Below are positions 26,557-35,458 of a stretch of 64,000 nt of DNA, piece after piece. This DNA comes from CAVZVW01 sp963778845 (GTDB taxonomy: Bacteria; Actinomycetota; Actinomycetes; Actinomycetales; Kineosporiaceae). The notes under the pieces were generated by a model that worked only from the letters and a program-made list of their open reading frames with translations, did no database searches and was not told the DNA's origin. The position numbers and the translations under genes were made by a program. The stretch is taken from the NCBI GenBank assembly GCA_963778845.1, contig CAVZVW010000009.1, positions 1,969,053 to 2,033,052 of the forward strand, written 5' to 3'. The stretch's first letter is position 1, and the number at the start of each line of letters is the position of its first letter.

Positions 26557-27714
26557 GTGGGCGGTGCAGACGTTCGGGACGTCGTCGTCGTCGGGGCAGG
26601 TGCCATCGGGGCCAGCTGCGCCTACCACCTGGCCGCGCGAGGCCGGCGCGTCACCGTGGTCGAGATGTTCGCCGGGCCCGCCCAGGGCAGCTCCGGCCGG
26701 TCCTTCGCCTCGGTGCGGGCGCAGTGGGGGGACGCGCTGAACATCGAGATCTCGTGGCGAAGCATCCAGAAGTACGCCCGGTTCGTGGAGGACCACGGCA
26801 TCGACGTGGGCTACCGACCCACCGGATACCTGCTGCTGTTCCAGGAGGAAGCCTGGGGAGCGCAGCTGGAGGCGGTCGAGCTGCAGCGCCGGCACGGCGT
26901 CCCGGTCGAGGTCCTCGACGTGGCGGCGGCGGCTCGCATCACGCCGTTCGCGCCCGACGGGCTCGCGGGCGCGACCTTCGGCACGGCCGACGGGGTCGTC
27001 GACCCGCACGCCATCGCCACCGGCTACCTGGCGATGGCCCGTGAGCGCGGGGCGGACGTCCTGTTCAAGCACCGCGTGACGGCGATCCAGCCCGGCCCGG
27101 GCGCCGACGGCTGGGTCGTCACGGCAGGCGAGCGGCAGCTCACCGCCGGTCACGTCGTCAACGCCGCGGGGGGCTGGGGCGCAGACCTCGCTGCCTTGGC
27201 GGGGCTGGACGTCCCCGTCGTGCACCTTCGTCGCAACGTCTACTCGATGGCGCCCGGAGCGGTCGACCGTCACTTCCCGCTGACGATCGACACCGCGACG
27301 AAGTTCTTCCTCCGGTCCGACGGCCCTCGCCTGCTGTTCGGCGGGATCAAGCCGGACGAAGTACCCGGCTACCGGGTCGACGTCGACTGGCCGTGGATGG
27401 AGTCCCTGCTCGAGATCGCCGAGACGCGGTTCCCGTGGATGGTCGATCTGCCGATCGACCCGACTGGTGCATGGGCGGGAACGTACGAGGTCACGCCGGA
27501 CCATCTCCCGGTCCTCGGCGCCGACCCGGCAGCCCCGACCTGGGTCAACGCCTGCGGTTTCTCCGGACACGGCATCATGCAAGCGCCCGAGATCGGCCGC
27601 ATGGTCGCCGAGCAGGTCGTCGACGGCTGCATCACGAGCCTGGATGTGTCGCCCTTGCGGCTCGACCGCTTCACGGACGCCGCGTCGCACGACCACACGA
27701 GGCTGGTGTTCTGA
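26557..27714 (+). CDS. FAD-dependent oxidoreductase (DAO/sarcosine-oxidase-like)
   Basis: A 385-residue D-amino-acid-oxidase-fold flavoenzyme. The dinucleotide motif VVVVGAGAIGASCAYHLA starts near residue 8; EMFAGPAQGSSGRSFASVR is the following FAD loop; VVNAAGGWGADLA and GFSGHGIMQAPEIGRMVAE complete the family pattern. It would oxidise a secondary or D-amino group. Next to pruA it may replace proline dehydrogenase or act on a proline-like substrate; that is inference. GTG 26557 is preceded by GAGAGGAG. It overlaps the start of the enoyl-CoA hydratase remnant. Confidence 0.88.
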   Translation: MGGADVRDVVVVGAGAIGASCAYHLAARGRRVTVVEMFAGPAQGSSGRSFASVRAQWGDALNIEISWRSIQKYARFVEDHGIDVGYRPTGYLLLFQEEAWGAQLEAVELQRRHGVPVEVLDVAAAARITPFAPDGLAGATFGTADGVVDPHAIATGYLAMARERGADVLFKHRVTAIQPGPGADGWVVTAGERQLTAGHVVNAAGGWGADLAALAGLDVPVVHLRRNVYSMAPGAVDRHFPLTIDTATKFFLRSDGPRLLFGGIKPDEVPGYRVDVDWPWMESLLEIAETRFPWMVDLPIDPTGAWAGTYEVTPDHLPVLGADPAAPTWVNACGFSGHGIMQAPEIGRMVAEQVVDGCITSLDVSPLRLDRFTDAASHDHTRLVF

Positions 27715-27790
27715 TGGGCACGAGCGTCGACCTCGTCCTCGAGGGCGGGATCGCGTGGATCACGCTCGACCGTCCCCGGCAGGCCCGTCG
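27714..27790 (+). pseudogene. N-terminal remnant of an enoyl-CoA hydratase gene
   Basis: An ATG overlapping the preceding stop (TGATG) opens a frame reading VDLVLEGGIAWITLDRP, the start of the crotonase fold (compare G-x-A-x-I-T-L-N-R-P). After about 25 codons the family sequence stops and the DNA runs into the ribosome binding site of the acyl-CoA dehydrogenase gene (GAAGGAG). The rest of the gene was evidently deleted, leaving the operon joint intact. Confidence 0.7.
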
Positions 27791-27798
27791 AAGGAGTC

Positions 27799-28950
27799 AT
27801 GATGTTCCCCCAGCTGCGCACCGACCCCGAACGGTCGGCCTGGATCGATCGTGTCGCCGCCGACATCGGCTCGCTGGCGGACGACAACCGTGCCGAGCTG
27901 GCGGTCGCGAACCGGGAGAACCGCTTCCCGCGGGAGCTGTACCGCGAGCTCGGTCGCCGCGGCTACTGCGGACCGATGGTGCCCCAGGAGTGGGGGGGCA
28001 TGGGCGCGGGTGTCGCGGAGTACGTGGTCATCAACGAGGAGACCGCCCGCCACGGCGTGGTGAGCCCACAGGTCGCCGTCCAAGGGCAACGATGGCTGCT
28101 CGACTGGGGCACCGACGAGCAGAAGCAGCAGTGGCTGCGCGGGATCGCGACCGGCGAGCTCGTGTTCTCGGAGTCGATCAGCGAGAAGCAGGCGGGGTCG
28201 TCGTTCAAGACGATGAACGCGACTGCTGTCCGCGACGGCTCCGACTGGGTCCTCAACGGCAGCAAGACGCACGTGAACCTGGGGGCCGACTGCGACGTCA
28301 CGCTCTTCTACGGCTTCGCCGAGGAGGGGCTGACCAGTGTGCTGGTCGACACGACGCTGCCGGGCGTGAGGACGAAGGTCACCGACGCGATCGGCTCACG
28401 GCTGATCCGGACCGCGGACGTCCATTTCGACGACGTGCGGGTCCGGGACGCGGATCTCCTGGGCCCTCCCGGCGCCGGGATGCAGACGTTCCTGTCCACG
28501 TTCAACGTCAGCCGGCTGGGCAACGCGTCGGAGCTCATCGGCTTCGGGCGGCGCGCACTGGAGCTCGCCCTGCGCTATGCCCAGCAGCGCCAGGTGGGCG
28601 ACAGCGTGGTCACCGAGTTCCAGGGTATCCAGTGGATGGTCGCCGACTCATGGACCGCGCTTCAGGCAGCATCCCTCGCACGTGACCTGGCGGCCGTCGT
28701 GTACGACCACGGCGAGGACATCGCGCTGCACACGACAACGGCCAAGCAGCTCGCGGTCGTCGCAGCCGAGAGCGCCATGAAGACGGCCTACAGCATGACG
28801 GGTGGGCACAGCCTGTACTTCGACGAGCCGTACACCGAGATCGACAACGAGATCAAGGTGCTCAAGGTCGCAGGCGGCTCCTCGGAGATCATGCGCAACT
28901 TCATCGCCCGGCAGATCCTCAAGGACCCCGGCCACAGGGGGTTGAGCTGA
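27799..28950 (+). CDS. Acyl-CoA dehydrogenase family protein
   Basis: A 383-residue flavoenzyme with the usual order of helical, beta and helical domains: MVPQEWGGMGAG, FSESISEKQAGSSFKTMNATA (FAD/substrate loop), then NVSRLGNASELIGFGRRALE and KVAGGSSEIMRNFIARQIL. At the position where many family members carry the catalytic Glu (Y-E-G) this protein has V-A-G, so the base must lie elsewhere or the substrate be unusual. It is the second intact gene of the operon, two bases before the ligase gene. Confidence 0.88.
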   Translation: MMFPQLRTDPERSAWIDRVAADIGSLADDNRAELAVANRENRFPRELYRELGRRGYCGPMVPQEWGGMGAGVAEYVVINEETARHGVVSPQVAVQGQRWLLDWGTDEQKQQWLRGIATGELVFSESISEKQAGSSFKTMNATAVRDGSDWVLNGSKTHVNLGADCDVTLFYGFAEEGLTSVLVDTTLPGVRTKVTDAIGSRLIRTADVHFDDVRVRDADLLGPPGAGMQTFLSTFNVSRLGNASELIGFGRRALELALRYAQQRQVGDSVVTEFQGIQWMVADSWTALQAASLARDLAAVVYDHGEDIALHTTTAKQLAVVAAESAMKTAYSMTGGHSLYFDEPYTEIDNEIKVLKVAGGSSEIMRNFIARQILKDPGHRGLS

Positions 28951-28952
28951 CC

Positions 28953-30413
28953 GTGGCCACGCCATCGACCACATCCTCGGCCGAACCGTCGGCCAACCTG
29001 GCCCGCGCGATCGTCGAACAGTCGCTGAAGCGCCCTGAGCTGCGGCTCGGCACCGTCGACGACCAGCTCCCGCTACGGTCGGCCGTGGCACTCGCAGCCG
29101 GGCGCGCCCGCAGCCTGATGGACGACGGCCTGCGTCCCGGTGACCGCGTCGCCCTGGTCGACGGCACGTCCACCGACTACGTCCTCACCTGGCTCGCCTG
29201 CCTGCTCGTCGGCGCCCCGGTCGCGCTGGTGAACCCCACGTACCCGCTGGATCTCATCGAGCGGATGCTTCAGCCGGTCGCGCCGAGTCTCGTGCTCGGT
29301 GTCGAGGCCGTGGTCCACGCCCGGCAGTGCGGCGAGAGCGACGTCGAACGCCTGCCCGGGCTCGACCGTGACCGGTTCGACGCCGTCTCGCTCATGCACA
29401 CCTCGGGAACCACGGGTCTGCCGAAGTTCTGCGTTCAGACCCACGACTACTTCGGGCGGCTGTCGCGGGCGATGAGCTCCGCGCTCGACCTCACCTCCGA
29501 GGACAGGGTGCTCGCGCCGCTACCGCTCTTCCACATCAACCCGATGGGCTACGGGATGATCACCTCTATCCTCAGTGGCGCCGATGCCCTCACGGTCACC
29601 ACGTTCTCCGCGAGCGGCTTCTGGCCCGCTGTCGTGGACGAGGGCGTCACTGTGCTGGTACTGCACGCTCCGCCCGTGGAGATCCTCAAGCGCGCGACCA
29701 CGACCGAGCAGTCGGCGGGCCACCGGGTGCGCACGATGTTCTACGCCGACAAGGGTTTCCTCGACCAGTTCGCGGTGCCCGCCGCGGTGTCCGGGTACGG
29801 TTCGACGGAGGCCGGCGGGGTCAGCCATCTGCGGCGCTGGCTCGCCGCCGACGAGGTTGCGTCTGACGCCGGCCGGCACGGTGGTCCGGGTCGCGACGAC
29901 ATCGAGTGGCGGCTCGACGCCGACGGCCAGATCCTCGTCCGCGAGCGCGACCATGCGGCCTTGTTCGACGGCTACGTCACCGTCGACGGCCTCGACGCTG
30001 CACGCGACGCGGACGGCTGGTTCCCTACAGGCGACCTCGGCCGGGCCGACGGCGTGGACTACCTGGTCTTCCTGGAGCGCGGCTCGGAGTCGATCCGGGT
30101 GAAGGGCGAGTTCGTCCCGATCCCCTTCGTCGAGGGCCATGTTGCGGCCGTTCCCGGCCTGCGGGACCACGCGCTGTGGAAGCGCAAGGGTGCACTGGTC
30201 GACGACGACGTGGTCCTCTACGTGGTCCTCGACGACACCACCGGCGCGGTCCCCGTCGACGCCCTCCGCGCGCGGGTCGCCGCCCTCCCGGCGTTCATGC
30301 GCCCCGTCGCCGTCGCCCGGGTCGCAGCCCTGCCCCGCGACGCGGCCGCAGGCAAGGTCCAGCGCCGGCTGCTGGGCGAGACACCGGTGCTCGAGTGGGT
30401 GGAGCTGCCATGA
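28953..30413 (+). CDS. AMP-dependent acyl-CoA synthetase/ligase
   Basis: A 486-residue ANL-superfamily enzyme that activates a carboxylic acid as AMP ester and then CoA thioester. Motifs: P-loop SLMHTSGTTGLPKF, adenine-binding VSGYGSTEAGG, GWFPTGDLG, hinge ERGSESIRVKGEFVP, and the C-terminal lysine in AAGKVQRR. Nearest well-known relatives would be crotonobetaine/carnitine-CoA ligase-like enzymes. GTG 28953 follows the acyl-CoA dehydrogenase stop by two bases; its stop overlaps the next ATG. Confidence 0.88.
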   Translation: MATPSTTSSAEPSANLARAIVEQSLKRPELRLGTVDDQLPLRSAVALAAGRARSLMDDGLRPGDRVALVDGTSTDYVLTWLACLLVGAPVALVNPTYPLDLIERMLQPVAPSLVLGVEAVVHARQCGESDVERLPGLDRDRFDAVSLMHTSGTTGLPKFCVQTHDYFGRLSRAMSSALDLTSEDRVLAPLPLFHINPMGYGMITSILSGADALTVTTFSASGFWPAVVDEGVTVLVLHAPPVEILKRATTTEQSAGHRVRTMFYADKGFLDQFAVPAAVSGYGSTEAGGVSHLRRWLAADEVASDAGRHGGPGRDDIEWRLDADGQILVRERDHAALFDGYVTVDGLDAARDADGWFPTGDLGRADGVDYLVFLERGSESIRVKGEFVPIPFVEGHVAAVPGLRDHALWKRKGALVDDDVVLYVVLDDTTGAVPVDALRARVAALPAFMRPVAVARVAALPRDAAAGKVQRRLLGETPVLEWVELP

Positions 30414-31261
30414 GCGACGTGCCCGAAGCCGGGGGCCAGCCCCCGTGGGCGGTCGACATGGTGGACCTGCACACCCACGCCTCCCCCAGCCTCCTCCCCC
30501 GCCACGGCGACGACAGCGCGACCGTCGCGGCCGAGCGCGCCGTCGGCTTCGACACGGTCGTCCTCAAGTCCCACGAGGGCAGTACCGCCGAGCGGGCCGC
30601 GATCGCGGGTCCGGGCGTCTACGGCGGCATCGTCCTGAACAGTGCGATCGGCGGCGCGAACCCCGACGCGGTCGAGGTCGCCGCGCGACTCGGCGCTCGC
30701 TTGGTGTGGATGCCGACCGTCTCCTCGCGAACCCACAAGCTCGGCGCCTCGTCGCCGGAGCTGGCGGTGCATCGCGGGTTCGAGCTCCGGGGTGTTGACG
30801 TCGTGGACGACGGAGCCCTGCGGCCGGAGTGGCACGACGTCCTCGACGTCGTCGCGGCGAACGACCTGGTGCTCGCCAGCGGTCACCTCAGCGCCGACGA
30901 GACTGTCGTGCTGTTCAGGGAGGCGAAGGCCCGCGGCGTGAACCGGCTCATGGTCAACCACCCGATGATGGCGTTCCTCGAGTGGAACCCTGAGGCCGCC
31001 CGCATGCTGCAGGCTCTCGATGCCCGGCTCGAGCTCGGCATCCTGCCCGACCTGCTCGGTGACGCCGACCACTCCAGCCTGCTCCTGACGAGGACCTACC
31101 CGACGTCGCTGCTCGTCTTCGGCGGCGACCTCGGGCACGCCAGCCACCCGGCCCCGGCCACGGCCGTCGCGCCGTGGCTGCACGCCCTTGCCGCCGCCGT
31201 CGGCGAGGACACCGCTTGCTCGATCATGACGAGCCAGACCCGGAGCCTCCTGCTGCCATGA
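30410..31261 (+). CDS. DUF6282-type amidohydrolase-like protein
   Basis: A 283-residue TIM-barrel metal-dependent hydrolase-like protein. DLHTHASPSLLPRHGDD gives the first-strand metal histidines; KSHEGSTAERA, ASGHLSADETV, NHPMMAFLEWNP and GGDLGHASHP supply the further His/Asp positions. Homologues accompany catabolic genes, but the reaction is not established. It overlaps neighbours on both sides as ATGA, so it belongs to the same pathway as the ligase and the dehydrogenase-like enzyme downstream. Confidence 0.75.
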   Translation: MSDVPEAGGQPPWAVDMVDLHTHASPSLLPRHGDDSATVAAERAVGFDTVVLKSHEGSTAERAAIAGPGVYGGIVLNSAIGGANPDAVEVAARLGARLVWMPTVSSRTHKLGASSPELAVHRGFELRGVDVVDDGALRPEWHDVLDVVAANDLVLASGHLSADETVVLFREAKARGVNRLMVNHPMMAFLEWNPEAARMLQALDARLELGILPDLLGDADHSSLLLTRTYPTSLLVFGGDLGHASHPAPATAVAPWLHALAAAVGEDTACSIMTSQTRSLLLP

Positions 31262-32319
31262 CGACCATCGCGCTCCTGCCCGGCGACGGCATCGGTTCCG
31301 AGATCCTCGACGGCCCGCTCGCCTACCTGCGCCACCTCCAGTCCGACGGCCTGCCCGTGACCCTCACCGGTCCCTGGCCCTACGGAACGTCCGGCTGGGT
31401 CGAGACCGGGTTCACGTTGCCGGACATGACCCTTCAGGCGTGCCGCGAGGCGGACGTCGTCCTCTCCGGAGCCGTCGGAACCCACCCGGGCGTCACGTCC
31501 GAGCAGTGCCCGAACCCCGAGGCCGCGCTCATCACACTGCGCCACGAGTTCGACCTGCGGATCAGTGTGCGAACCGTCCTGGTCCCCGGCGACGACGACG
31601 TCGTCATCGTCCGCAACATCACCGGCGGTGCGTACGCCGGGCCTGACCAGCGCGTCGAGAGCGACGGCGTCCGGGCGGCCGAGGACCACATCGCCCTGGA
31701 CCCGGTGCGGGTCCAGGAGGTCTTCGACATCGCCGTCCGCTACGCGCAGACGCACCCCGGGCGCCGCGCAATCAGTGTCGACAAGGCCAGTGTCTACGCG
31801 ACATCCCGGCTCTGGCGGCGCATCTCGACGGCGACTGCCGCCGCCACCGGCGTCGCCTTCGTCGATGTCAACGTCGACCGCGCCGCCTACGAGCTCGTCA
31901 AGGACGCCGAGCTGCCGGCGGTCATCGTCACCGAAGGTCTCTTCGGCGACATCCTGTCCGACATCGTCTGCGCCCGGGCCGGCTCGCCGGCGCTGTGCGG
32001 CTCGGCGACGATCAACCCCGACCGGACCTTCGGACAGGGCATCACGGCGCTCTTCGAGCCCGCCCATGGATCCTCCCCGCACCGCACAGGCAGCCGACGG
32101 TCCAACCCGACGGGCGCCTGGCTGGCGCTGGCCGACCTGTTCGCCTGGTGTCCCGACCTGGCCGGGCTCGGTCTGCACACCATGGTGCGCCGGGCGCTCG
32201 ACAGGGCTCTCGGGGAGCAGCCGCCGACATACGACCTGGCGGCGCCCGGACAGCTGACGATCGACCTGGACGAGTTCAACGAGTACGTGCTCCAGGCCCT
32301 CGAGGACGACACCCCCTGA
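31258..32319 (+). CDS. Isocitrate/isopropylmalate dehydrogenase family protein
   Basis: A 353-residue beta-decarboxylating dehydrogenase. The family pattern is complete: LLPGDGIGSEI, ITGGAYAGPDQRVE, catalytic Lys in SVDKASVYATSRLWR, metal Asp residues in GLFGDILSDIVC, and nucleotide loop FEPAHGSSPH. It differs from true LeuB in the substrate arginine region (RHEFDLRISVRTV). It probably oxidises a 2-hydroxy acid such as tartrate- or malate-like compounds made by the operon. No other leucine-biosynthesis gene is near. Confidence 0.85.
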   Translation: MTTIALLPGDGIGSEILDGPLAYLRHLQSDGLPVTLTGPWPYGTSGWVETGFTLPDMTLQACREADVVLSGAVGTHPGVTSEQCPNPEAALITLRHEFDLRISVRTVLVPGDDDVVIVRNITGGAYAGPDQRVESDGVRAAEDHIALDPVRVQEVFDIAVRYAQTHPGRRAISVDKASVYATSRLWRRISTATAAATGVAFVDVNVDRAAYELVKDAELPAVIVTEGLFGDILSDIVCARAGSPALCGSATINPDRTFGQGITALFEPAHGSSPHRTGSRRSNPTGAWLALADLFAWCPDLAGLGLHTMVRRALDRALGEQPPTYDLAAPGQLTIDLDEFNEYVLQALEDDTP

Positions 32320-32460
32320 CGAGGCCCTGACCCGTGCCCCGGGCGCGACGGCACGGGCAACGCTTCCTTGCCACTGATCGCGCGGCGATCCGCGAGGGTC
32401 GAGCAGTATCCGGCACTATCGGTGACCGGAACGTGCGTCGACGTCGACGGCGGGGCCCTC

Positions 32461-32545
32461 GTCGACTGACGGCTACCGTCGACTGACGGCTACCGTCGAC
32501 TGACGGCTACCGTCGACTGACGGCTACCGTCGACTGACGGCTACC
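32461..32545. repeat. Five perfect tandem copies of a 17-bp unit
   Basis: The unit GTCGACTGACGGCTACC is repeated five times without mismatch or spacer (85 bp). It lies between convergent genes; the last copy contains the stop codon (32541-32543) of the DUF1622 gene. Perfect identity implies recent slippage or selection. The rest of the 220-bp gap (32320-32460) has no gene. Confidence 0.95.
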
Positions 32546-32969
32546 GAGGTGTCGGATGCGCGCCCTGGGCGGGCGACTCCTCACCGCTGAGCCGGGCGGC
32601 GCGGGCGATGTGCCCTGCGCCGCTTGCCAGAGTTCGACGCCACGGCACGACGCCCTCGATCTCGATCTCGAGGGAGAAGCTGAGGAAGGTCCTGATCAGG
32701 ACGATCAGACCCAGTACCGACACGTTCCGCAAGGTCGGCGCCACGGCGACCGTCCTCACCAGGTCGGCGGCGACAAGGATCTCCAGCCCGAGCAGGATGA
32801 CCCCTCCGAAGGACTCCCGGAGCACCCGGTACGCCACGTGCCCGTCGCGCGTGCGGAGCAGGGACCGGCTGGCGAGAGCCCCGGACAGGAACAAGCCACC
32901 GAGGAGCACTGCCGCCCCGATGGCCTCGAAGATCTGCGCCACATGGTCCATCGCCTCGGTGAACGACAT
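32541..32969 (-). CDS. DUF1622 family membrane protein
   Basis: A 142-residue protein with three membrane segments: IGAAVLLGGLFLSGALA, FGGVILLGLEILVAADLV and VSVLGLIVLIRTFLSFSLEI, the last with the charged EIEIEG end typical of DUF1622. Function unknown. I chose ATG 32969; two in-frame upstream starts (near 33000 and 33032) would add a charged leader. The last codons and stop lie inside the 17-bp tandem repeat, so the C-terminus depends on the repeat. Confidence 0.82.
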   Translation of the reverse strand: MSFTEAMDHVAQIFEAIGAAVLLGGLFLSGALASRSLLRTRDGHVAYRVLRESFGGVILLGLEILVAADLVRTVAVAPTLRNVSVLGLIVLIRTFLSFSLEIEIEGVVPWRRTLASGAGHIARAARLSGEESPAQGAHPTPR

Positions 32970-33093
32970 GTCGCCTACCCGCCGGCCTCTGTGATCAGAC
33001 ATCCCCTGGCTGTGGTCCGGACAGCCTCGCACACCTGACGCCCACCTCTCGGTTCACACACCGTCCACCGCTTCCCGCCGTGACACCCGACGG

Positions 33094-33531
33094 TCATGAC
33101 GTGCCAGGCGTCGCGGCGGCCCACCCCGTCAGGCCCACGATGCTCAGCGCCAGCACGCGGGTGAAGGGCTGGTCGCGGTACTGGGGATAGCGGACCGCCA
33201 GCCGGCCGGCGAGAGCGGCCACAACGTCCGGTGGCGCGTCGGCGAGGTACTGGAGCTCGGCCCGCACCCACCACAACCGGGACCAGTCGTCGGGATCCCA
33301 GTGCTCGACGAGGAGTGTGGCCCGCGGGTCGGCCTCCAGGTTGTGCTGCCGTTGCAGGCGGGAGGTCGACTTCGGCTTCACCCGGTCGACGGGGACACCC
33401 AGGACACCGCCGTCGTCCATCGCGAAGACGACGGGCACGGCGTCGACGCCTCGCACGGCATGAACGGTGCAGAGGATCCCATGGTCGTGCGCCGCCAGCC
33501 GCACCCTGGCCTGTTCCGGGGAGAGCCTCAT
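33094..33531 (-). CDS. TIGR03668 family PPOX-class F420-dependent oxidoreductase
   Basis: A 145-residue split-barrel flavin/F420-binding protein. HGILCTVHAVRGVDAVPVVF, RLQRQHNLEADPRATLLVEH and WSRLWWVRAELQYL are characteristic of TIGR03668. The family is assigned to F420-dependent reduction of unknown substrates and is restricted to F420-making actinobacteria. It diverges from the acyl-CoA ligase gene at 33713. Confidence 0.88.
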   Translation of the reverse strand: MRLSPEQARVRLAAHDHGILCTVHAVRGVDAVPVVFAMDDGGVLGVPVDRVKPKSTSRLQRQHNLEADPRATLLVEHWDPDDWSRLWWVRAELQYLADAPPDVVAALAGRLAVRYPQYRDQPFTRVLALSIVGLTGWAAATPGTS

Positions 33532-33712
33532 CGCCGCTGTGCGGCGCAGGCGGACCGGCGTGTGCGCGTCATCGTGCCTCCGGAACGGCAGGGACGGTGC
33601 TCGTTCGCGTCATGCTAGGCCGCCGGACGCGATGCGGCTCTACGATCCACCTCGTGAAGCCGCGACCGCAGCGTGGGGGGTTCAGCGAGACCGTCGGGGC
33701 CGGGGGGCAGCC

Positions 33713-35263
33713 ATGAATCCGGCCGTCTGGGTGGAGCGCCATGGTCGGCAGCGTCCGGACCAGCCGGCGCTGGCCGCGGGCGAGCGGGTCCATGCCACCT
33801 GGGCCGCCTGGGCCGCCACCGTGGCCGGTGTCGCCGGCGGCTTGCGGGACGAGTTCGGCCTCGATCCCGGCGCCCGGGTCGCCATCGTGATGCGCAACCG
33901 TCCCGAGTACCTGGAGGCGCTGTTCGCCGTCTGGCACGCCGGTCTCGTCGCCGTGCCTGTCAACGCCCGCCTCCACGCCGAGGAGCTCGCGTTCATCCTC
34001 GAGCACAGCGCGACATCCGTCGTGCTGACCGACGAGGAGCACGCCGACGAGGTCCGCTCGCTGGTCGGTGGCGTGACCTCGCTGCGGGAAGCGGTGGTGG
34101 CGCCGAGCGAGGGGTGGACCCGGCTCAGGTCGGCGTCGCCTGCACCGCTGGTCGCCATGCACCCGGACGACCCGGCCTGGCTGTTCTACACCAGCGGCAC
34201 CACCGGACGGCCCAAGGCAGCCACACTCACGGCTCGCAACCTGTTGATGGCCTCGCTCAGCTACTTCGCCGACATCGACCCGATCGCCCCGCAGGACGCC
34301 ATCCTCCACGCCGCACCCCTGTCGCACGGCTCGGGCCTCTACGGCCTGCCTCACGTAGCCCGGGGAGCGGTCAGCGTGGTGCCACGGTCGGGTGGCGTCG
34401 ACGGTGACGAGATCGCAGCACTGCTGCGTCGCTGGCCCGGCACGTCGCTCTTCGCCGCCCCCACGATGGTCAATCGGCTGGCCGGTGATACCGCCGTCGC
34501 CGCCGTCGCCCGGGACCACCTCAAGGCGATCATCTACGGCGGGGCACCGATGTACCTGTCCGACCTCGAGGACGCCCTGGGGGTCCTCGGCCCGAGACTG
34601 GCCCAGATCTACGGGCAGGGCGAGACACCGATGACGATCACCGCACTTTCGAAGGCGGACCACGCCGACCGGGACCACCCGCGGTGGCGGGACCGGATGC
34701 AGAGCGTCGGCGTCCCCCGCACCGGCGTCGAGGTCCGAGTCGTCGACACCGAGGACCGTGAGCTGCCCGCCGGCGAAGCCGGTGAGGTGGCGGTGCGGGG
34801 CGACGTGGTCATGTCCGGCTACTGGAACGACCCCGAGGCCACGGCCGACGTCCTCCGGGGAGGCTGGCTGCACACAGGTGACATCGGGAGCTTCGACGCC
34901 GACGGCTACCTCACCTTGCGCGACCGGTCGAAGGATCTGATCATCAGCGGCGGGATGAACATCTACCCGCGCGAGGTCGAGGAGGCGCTGCTCCGCCATC
35001 CAGGCGTGCGGGCCGCCGCCGTCGTCGGCAGGCCGGACCCCGAGTGGGGCGAGTCGGTGGTCGCCTTCGTGGTGGCCGACGGGGACGTCCCACCGCCGGT
35101 CGAAGAGCTCGACCGGACCTGCCTGGACCGGATCGCCCGGTACAAGCGGCCCAAGGACTACCGCTTCGTCGACGTCCTCCCGACCAACAACTACGGCAAG
35201 GTGGTCAAGCGAGAGCTCCGGCAGTGGCTCCAGGGCGAGGCGGAGGACGCCGGTCAGCGCTGA
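33713..35263 (+). CDS. AMP-dependent acyl-CoA synthetase (fatty-acid/aryl-CoA ligase)
   Basis: A 516-residue ANL enzyme. Motifs: P-loop LFYTSGTTGRPKAAT, IYGQGETPMTITA, hinge LRDRSKDLIISGGMNIYPRE, GWLHTGDIG, and catalytic Lys in NNYGKVVKRELR. The profile fits FadD3/FadD13-like ligases acting on medium or ring-derived acids. ATG 33713 begins MNPAVWVERHGRQRPDQPAL. It opens a run of same-strand catabolic genes to 39820. Confidence 0.9.
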   Translation: MNPAVWVERHGRQRPDQPALAAGERVHATWAAWAATVAGVAGGLRDEFGLDPGARVAIVMRNRPEYLEALFAVWHAGLVAVPVNARLHAEELAFILEHSATSVVLTDEEHADEVRSLVGGVTSLREAVVAPSEGWTRLRSASPAPLVAMHPDDPAWLFYTSGTTGRPKAATLTARNLLMASLSYFADIDPIAPQDAILHAAPLSHGSGLYGLPHVARGAVSVVPRSGGVDGDEIAALLRRWPGTSLFAAPTMVNRLAGDTAVAAVARDHLKAIIYGGAPMYLSDLEDALGVLGPRLAQIYGQGETPMTITALSKADHADRDHPRWRDRMQSVGVPRTGVEVRVVDTEDRELPAGEAGEVAVRGDVVMSGYWNDPEATADVLRGGWLHTGDIGSFDADGYLTLRDRSKDLIISGGMNIYPREVEEALLRHPGVRAAAVVGRPDPEWGESVVAFVVADGDVPPPVEELDRTCLDRIARYKRPKDYRFVDVLPTNNYGKVVKRELRQWLQGEAEDAGQR

Positions 35264-35458
35264 CGCTGCTCTCGGCACGCGCACCGATCGCCGCGACGTG
35301 GCCGCCACGGGCGCCTGGTTCGTCGTCCGCAGACCCGCTCGCGGACCGTTCCGCTGCTTGATCGCGCCTGTTAATGTCCCCCCAGCAGGCCGGTGGGGCG
35401 TCGCGCGAAGGCAGCACCGGCCGTGACAATCCGTGCAGCATCGTTCGGAGGTCGTCTC

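Noticed and set aside
32461..32545. Tandem 17-bp repeats as a CRISPR array
   Set aside because: There are no spacers between copies, the unit is too short, and no cas gene is in the window.
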